From the NCBI GenBank assembly GCA_054601695.1, contig BAAHQB010000112.1:557927-621926 (forward strand): a stretch of 64,000 nt of DNA, in the 5' to 3' direction. Below the pieces are notes generated by a model, which was given only the letters and a program-made list of their open reading frames with translations, ran no database searches and was not told where the DNA came from. This DNA is from Amorphochlora amoebiformis. Taxonomy: Eukaryota; Cercozoa; Chlorarachniophyceae. A program made the translations under genes and the position numbers. Below are positions 55,899-64,000 of the stretch, piece after piece; the stretch's first letter is position 1; every line of letters begins with the position of its first letter.

Positions 55899-56422
55899 AT
55901 GTCTCTTGCTGAGCAGGTTCCACTCCGCCTATCATCAAGCAGTACCCCAGCCTAACGATCATCACAGGTCGTGAATAGCATATTCGAGAAGGGAGTCAAT
56001 GCAGGGACGATTCGAGTGCTCAACTACGTCATTGTCGCCTTGATTGCTTCGATATTCCTCGCCATCTTCACCGGCAGCGGCAACGTGCACGTCTACATCC
56101 TCCTTGTTCTCAGGTCTCCAGAGCCATTTCAACTGGTTTGACAAGAGGAAATTTAACGTTTTACATATGGTTTCAGTCTAGGGCTCTTGTTCTCTGTGAA
56201 TTACTACTTCAGCATTCTTGGTGAGAAGACCTTGTACATATAGACATGTAAACAGGATGCAGTGCATGCTCTCACACCGTACTAAGACTTATATATACAT
56301 ATATATATATATATATGCACACGGCGTGTATCTTTACATAGGCACATGTATTAGGTATGGTTGATGTGAAGGGAAATGCAAAGGAGGAGGAGAAGGTGAA
56401 TACGGCCGGTGTTTACGTGTAG
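55899..56422 (+). CDS. PKR1: Small Pkr1-like membrane protein (V-ATPase assembly factor family)
   Basis: Four exons (55899-55916, 55968-56113, 56177-56220, 56355-56422) encode 91 residues from ATG 55899 to TAG 56420-56422, phases 0, 2, 1. The protein has a short N-terminal amphipathic part with [16 protein letters not shown], two membrane helices ([14 protein letters not shown] and [19 protein letters not shown]) joined by a short loop with a His, and a charged C-terminal tail. That matches the layout of the fungal Pkr1 family, ER membrane proteins needed for V-ATPase assembly (SIF..G.. motif, two helices, W/Y-F near the end). The sequence is short, so the family call rests on pattern rather than many conserved residues. 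It lies head-to-head with the PH/EDR2 gene. Confidence 0.72.
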
Positions 56423-58482
<2,060 letters not shown>

Positions 58483-58659
58483 CTAGCCAAGCTCGAAGCT
58501 GCAACAAAGGCTGAGATGAGATGACCCAAATCGTTCACTTGGTATGGCGCCTTCAGATACTAGTACATTGCAATTTTTATGATTATTCTGGGCCGTGTAA
58601 TACATAACATAAATGTGCATCTAGACATGTACGCTCCGTAATATACAGTGCGTTATACA

Positions 58660-58711
<52 letters not shown>

Positions 58712-58905
58712 CATAATATGTATACATTATTCTTAAGTTCAGTAATCCTGCTGAATGGTTTTATAATATCGTACGTATTGTGAATATATATATACACATA
58801 TATATATACATATGTATATAAATATATACACATATGTATGTATATATACTTACTGATGTACATACACAAAAATGAAACATCATGAATTACATATATGATG
58901 TGTAC

Positions 58906-58948
<43 letters not shown>

Positions 58949-58984
58949 TATACGTATGTAGTCTATAGATGTGTGAATTTCTTT

Positions 58985-59027
<43 letters not shown>

Positions 59028-59453
59028 GCATATATACATACATATACAATTATTAAATCGTGATAATCCAGACACATTTATGTTCATATATACATCTGTA
59101 ATTTCTATATGTACAAGTCTATACATAAATATGCATATTCATCGGAACATATCCATATAGATAATGTGAGCGTAATTCGAAAGGAAACAATAAATGTATA
59201 TCAAACCCAAAACAGCTTTCGCATGGGGCAACGCCAGCAAGTCACTCACACAAACCCTACTACCTATATATATAATATATACATATATATATATATTATA
59301 TATATATATATATTATATTTTATATATACTCTACATATTGTATCTCGTACAAACCCGAATGTCTCCCGTCAGATATAGCGTAACAATCTAAAGAGATATG
59401 AATACATGTATGCATGCGTATACTTATATATATATATATGTATATATATATAC

Positions 59454-59489
<36 letters not shown>

Positions 59490-59530
59490 TTTAATGTATG
59501 CACGTAAATATGTGTACGTAAGATGTAGCT

Positions 59531-59575
<45 letters not shown>

Positions 59576-59593
59576 ATATACAACTATATTTTT

Positions 59594-59640
<47 letters not shown>

Positions 59641-59721
59641 ATATGTATGTATGCAAGACTACCTTCAGAGTAAAAGATATAGTCATTACTCATTGGAGTG
59701 CAAGCTTGCTTATCTGGATCC

Positions 59722-59776
<55 letters not shown>

Positions 59777-59930
59777 CTACATGTATATATCTATATATCT
59801 ATATATATCCATATACATATACATATATAATATATATCTATATATATATTTATATATATATATGAAACCTTAAGGATCAAGTGCTCGAAGCTAGTCGCTG
59901 TGTCCCTATATATTTGTATGAAAACATAAT

Positions 59931-59980
<50 letters not shown>

Positions 59981-60031
59981 TATGTAATGAGTGTATATAT
60001 AAATAGTATACATATATATATATATATACAT

Positions 60032-60074
<43 letters not shown>

Positions 60075-60317
60075 TGTGCGTATGTGTGTGCGTATACGTG
60101 TTGAATATTATGCTTATTATGTTTATATGTACGAATAGATATCTTATTTATACATGTATGAATACTTCCTTATGTTTTCATGTATATATATAATTTTTCT
60201 TTTTTACTTTTACATTTTTCCATATAATATATTAATATATATATATATATATATATATATTCATATTTATATTCATCTATACATCAGTATACATATATAT
60301 ATATATATACAAATATG

Positions 60318-60348
<31 letters not shown>

Positions 60349-60397
60349 ATATAGATATCTATTACATATTATATAGGTATATTTGTACATTTACATG

Positions 60398-60428
<31 letters not shown>

Positions 60429-60443
60429 TATTTATGTACCTTT

Positions 60444-60490
<47 letters not shown>

Positions 60491-60494
60491 AGTG

Positions 60495-60530
<36 letters not shown>

Positions 60531-60608
60531 TATATAATTACATACATACATATATATATATATATGTCCAATGGATATATCTATTTTTATATATATAAAA
60601 ATTTATAT

Positions 60609-60649
<41 letters not shown>

Positions 60650-60678
60650 GTGTGTTTGCATGGATATGTATGTATTGC

Positions 60679-60722
<44 letters not shown>

Positions 60723-60785
60723 GTGTGTATTTGCATATAAATATATACATATATGCATGTTTCCTACACAGTATTACATATATGT

Positions 60786-60848
<63 letters not shown>

Positions 60849-60943
60849 TATACATATAGATTTTACAATTACGTGTAGGCGTAGGTACAAATGCATATAA
60901 TATATATATATATATAATATATATATATATACATATACATATA

Positions 60944-60974
<31 letters not shown>

Positions 60975-60983
60975 ATATACATA

Positions 60984-61026
<43 letters not shown>

Positions 61027-61379
61027 ATATACCCTGTCCGACCCGTCGCATATACGTCCAGTAGCTGCAACCCTTCCCCGTCTCTAACAAACCCACAAAA
61101 TTAATTTTAAGCAATATTTGAAAAAGTACGTCTCTCTGATACATTCAAAATTTGAATTTTTAAAAAAAAATTGCGCTCTCTGATACATTCAAAATTTGAA
61201 TTATTAAAATATCTTGCGCAAAGAGAAGGCTTTTAGACCGTTTGGTATCCTGGAATAGGTAAGCATAAGCGTCTGAGTTCGGTTGGAACCCGAGATCACC
61301 TGAGTATATACATATTTATTGATATATGTTAGGTGTGGGTAAGCTATGTATATGAATGTAATATACATATATATATATG

Positions 61380-61422
<43 letters not shown>

Positions 61423-61457
61423 AATATATATATATTTATACTTTACATTGATACACA

Positions 61458-61497
<40 letters not shown>

Positions 61498-63029
61498 CCC
61501 CCAACGAACACCATTGGAGTGGGTCTCGGAGTACACCTTAAACCTTTTAGGGATTTTGGGTTATATAAGGGGTTCTCCCTAGGGTAAAAGTAGGGCTAGG
61601 GTTAGGGCTAGGGTTAGGGTTAGGGTTAGGGTTAGGGTTAGGGTTAGGGTTCGCATTAGGGTTAGATTAGAGTTGCTAGGGTTGCGGCTAGGAAGGGTTA
61701 TATAATGTACGGTTAGGGTTACGTAGTTACGGGAAGAGTTTAGGGTTAGGGTTAGGGTTAGGGTTAGGGTTGGGGTTTGGGTTAGGATTTGTTTGGATTA
61801 CAGTGAGGGTTAGGGTTTGGGTCGGGATTAGGGTAGGGTTAGGGTTAGGGTTAGTGTAAGGTCAGGTTAGGATTATTAGTAGTTAGGGTTAGATTAGAAC
61901 TCTAATCTAACCAACTCTAACCTGAGCCCTAACCTTAACCCTAACTCAATCCGCATGACTCTTAAACCCTAGCCTAACCCTTACCCTAACCCTTACCCTA
62001 ACCCTAATTGAACCCAACCTAACCCTAACCCTAACCCTAACCTTAACCCTAACCTTTACCCTAACCTTTTCCCAACCTTTCCTAAGCCTTAGGGCTTGGA
62101 TTAGAGCCTTGGGTTAGAGCGTCGGGTTTAGTGTTAGGTTTTCGGATTAAGGTTAGGGATAGGGTTAGGGTTAGGGTTAGGGTAGGTTTAGGGTTAGGGC
62201 GTCGGATTATTAAGGCTAGGGCGTTAGGTTAGGGTTAGGGGGTCGGGTTAGGGTTAGGGTGTCTGGTTTGGGTACGATTAGGGTTAGGGTTAGGGTTAGA
62301 GTTAGGGTTTAGGGTTAGGTTTAGGTTTGGGGCTTCTGGTTTGGGTAGGATTAGGGTTAGGGTTAGGGTTAGGGTTAGGGTTAGGGTTAGGGTTTAGGGT
62401 TGGGGCTAGGGTTGGGGTAGGGTTAGGATTAAGGTTTAGGATTTAGGGTTTAGGGTTAGGGTTAGGGTTAGGGTTTAGGATTTCAGATTAGGATTAGGGT
62501 TGGGGTAGGGTTAGGGTTAGGGTTTAAGGTTTAGCGTTAGCGGGTTAGGTTTTACGGTTAGGGTTAGGGTTTGGGTTGGGGTAGGGTTAGGATTAGGGTT
62601 AGGGTGAAGGCTATGGGTAGGGTTAGAATCGAGTGAGGGTTGCAGTTAGGGTTGGAGTTAGGATAAGGGGCTAAGTCCTAACCCTAACCCTAACCTGAAC
62701 CCTAATCTTAACCCTAACCTTAACTCTGACCTTAACCCTAGTCCGGTTTTAGTTAGGGTTAAAGTGGAATGTATGGATTGGATACCGGTTTTGCCTCGTA
62801 GGGTTGGAAGTTCCTTTACCTTTGAGTTTATGTTTGTATGGTTTTAAGGAAATATGGATATATATTTGTAGATTTGTTGTTTTCTAAATGTGCTTATATG
62901 TGCTGTTTCGAGAATTTAGTTCTAATTAAAAGGAAATATGGATGTAGATTAGTGTGTTGGGTTGTGGTATATACTGATTCCAAACATGCTTTCAGCTCAC
63001 GTGCACTTTCTATACTTCCATTCCCTTCC

Positions 63030-63070
<41 letters not shown>

Positions 63071-63099
63071 TATATCTAATATGTAAATATGTTAGTATG

Positions 63100-63137
<38 letters not shown>

Positions 63138-63245
63138 AGTATTTATATGTATATATATATATATTATTTTATATATACATATATGTGTGTATCCTTGTAT
63201 TCGTATAAATATTCACATTGTATACATGTATACTTTTAAATAATG

Positions 63246-63288
<43 letters not shown>

Positions 63289-63465
63289 AATATATATATA
63301 TATATATATATATGTATGCATATATGTATAGGAAATACATACAAATAAAAATAAAATACACATATAATGTATATATATATATATATGTATATACATGTAT
63401 GTTCATATATTATATGTATAGTAAAATACGTTAAAGTATACGTATATCTAATACATTATACATGT

Positions 63466-63541
<76 letters not shown>

Positions 63542-63593
63542 TTATATTTATATATATAATATATAATATATATAATATACATACAATATATAT

Positions 63594-63641
<48 letters not shown>

Positions 63642-63666
63642 TATATGTAATATAAATCATCTGTGT

Positions 63667-63702
<36 letters not shown>

Positions 63703-63773
63703 GTATGTGTGTGTAAATATACATATGTATATATATATATACTATATGTAATTTATACATATTATATATATAA

Positions 63774-63819
<46 letters not shown>

Positions 63820-63867
63820 TATATATATTAATATATATATACCACGCTCGCGATGGTTAGTTGATAC
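58483..63867 (-). CDS. Unrecognised multi-exon gene, partial (start not found)
   Basis: Eleven candidate exons keep one open frame in matching phase on the minus strand: 63867-63843, 62819-62786, 61543-61499, 61299-61239, 61083-61033, 59905-59869, 59708-59663, 59387-59355, 59263-59207, 58559-58526, 58498-58483 (TAG 58483-58485). About 146 codons are visible. Landmarks are [58 protein letters not shown] and [15 protein letters not shown] do not recognise the family. Support comes from phase continuity across ten joins and from non-repetitive codons embedded in (TA)n introns, as in the other genes here. Single exons could be wrong, and an alternative exon at 58750-58726 is also possible. The gene probably starts beyond the right edge of the window. 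Confidence 0.45.
61132..61207. repeat. Duplicated palindromic element
   Basis: Two ~32-bp copies, 44 bp apart, each contain CTCTCTGATACATTC followed by the palindrome TTCAAAATTTGAA. They lie in an intron of the unrecognised minus-strand gene. Confidence 0.85.
61590..62745. repeat. Long interstitial telomere-like array with orientation switches
   Basis: TTAGGG-type repeats to about 61890, CCCTAA-type to about 62090, TTAGGG-type to about 62670, then CCCTAA-type to about 62740. Near-perfect runs of several TTAGGG units occur around 61608-61650 and 62350-62392. It lies within the minus-strand gene, between candidate exons at 61543 and 62786. Confidence 0.92.
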
Positions 63868-63937
63868 CTGAGGTTTAAATTAGAATTATGTTGTATACTT
63901 GTGTTTAATATAAGTATATATTGCACCAAATTTTAGC

Positions 63938-63990
<53 letters not shown>

Positions 63991-64000
63991 ATATATCAAG

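Noticed and set aside
61239-61299. Possible tRNA B-box-like GGTTGGAACCC
   Set aside because: No cloverleaf could be drawn around it and it lies within a better-supported minus-strand exon. No tRNA or rRNA gene was recognised in the window.

Overview
This window is nuclear DNA from an intron-rich eukaryotic alga. The evidence for a eukaryote is spliceosomal GT-AG introns (plus a few GC-AG), TTAGGG/CCCTAA telomere-type repeats, and homologues of striatin, VPS29, NOT1 and Trf4/TENT4. The evidence for a photosynthetic lineage with a complex plastid is a nuclear magnesium-chelatase ChlI carrying what looks like a signal peptide followed by a transit peptide. I cannot name the species. All exon chains below were assembled by hand from splice sites, reading-frame phase and family resemblance, so individual boundaries may be off by a base or two.

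Layout, left to right: (1) + strand, 343-17049, a Trf4/TENT4-type non-canonical poly(A) polymerase that runs in phase into a NOT1 MIF4G (CAF1-binding) domain. (2) - strand, 19449-23403, striatin. (3) + strand, 23517-24287, VPS29. (4) - strand, 25691-26977, ChlI. (5) + strand, 27107-43940, a 34-exon secretory-pathway TPR protein with a C-terminal membrane segment. (6) - strand, 45526-55657, a protein with several PH domains and an EDR2-type C-terminal domain. (7) + strand, 55899-56422, a small Pkr1-like membrane protein. (8) - strand, 58483-63867, an unidentified multi-exon gene. Strands alternate strictly (+ - + - + - + -). Three head-to-head pairs share short intergenic regions of about 113, 129 and 240 bp, and the convergent gaps hold repeats and CTAG-dense DNA.

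Most of the sequence is not coding. Introns are of two kinds: about 50-80 nt and plain, or hundreds to about 2000 nt and filled with (TA)n/(TG)n tracts. In the two largest + strand genes the exons average only about 60 nt. The many Tyr/Ile/Cys-rich open frames are translations of these microsatellites and are not genes. Introns and intergenic DNA also carry degenerate telomere-like blocks that switch orientation, short tandem repeats, and decayed copies ('echoes') of neighbouring exon edges. A 0.5-kb imperfect inverted repeat lies downstream of gene 1.

The genes do not form one pathway. They cover mRNA tail metabolism (1), STRIPAK scaffolding (2), retromer trafficking (3), chlorophyll synthesis (4), a luminal or extracellular TPR receptor-like protein (5), membrane-lipid signalling (6) and V-ATPase assembly (7). 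The most notable object is the polymerase-NOT1 fusion: an enzyme that adds A tails joined to the domain that normally recruits the CAF1 deadenylase.
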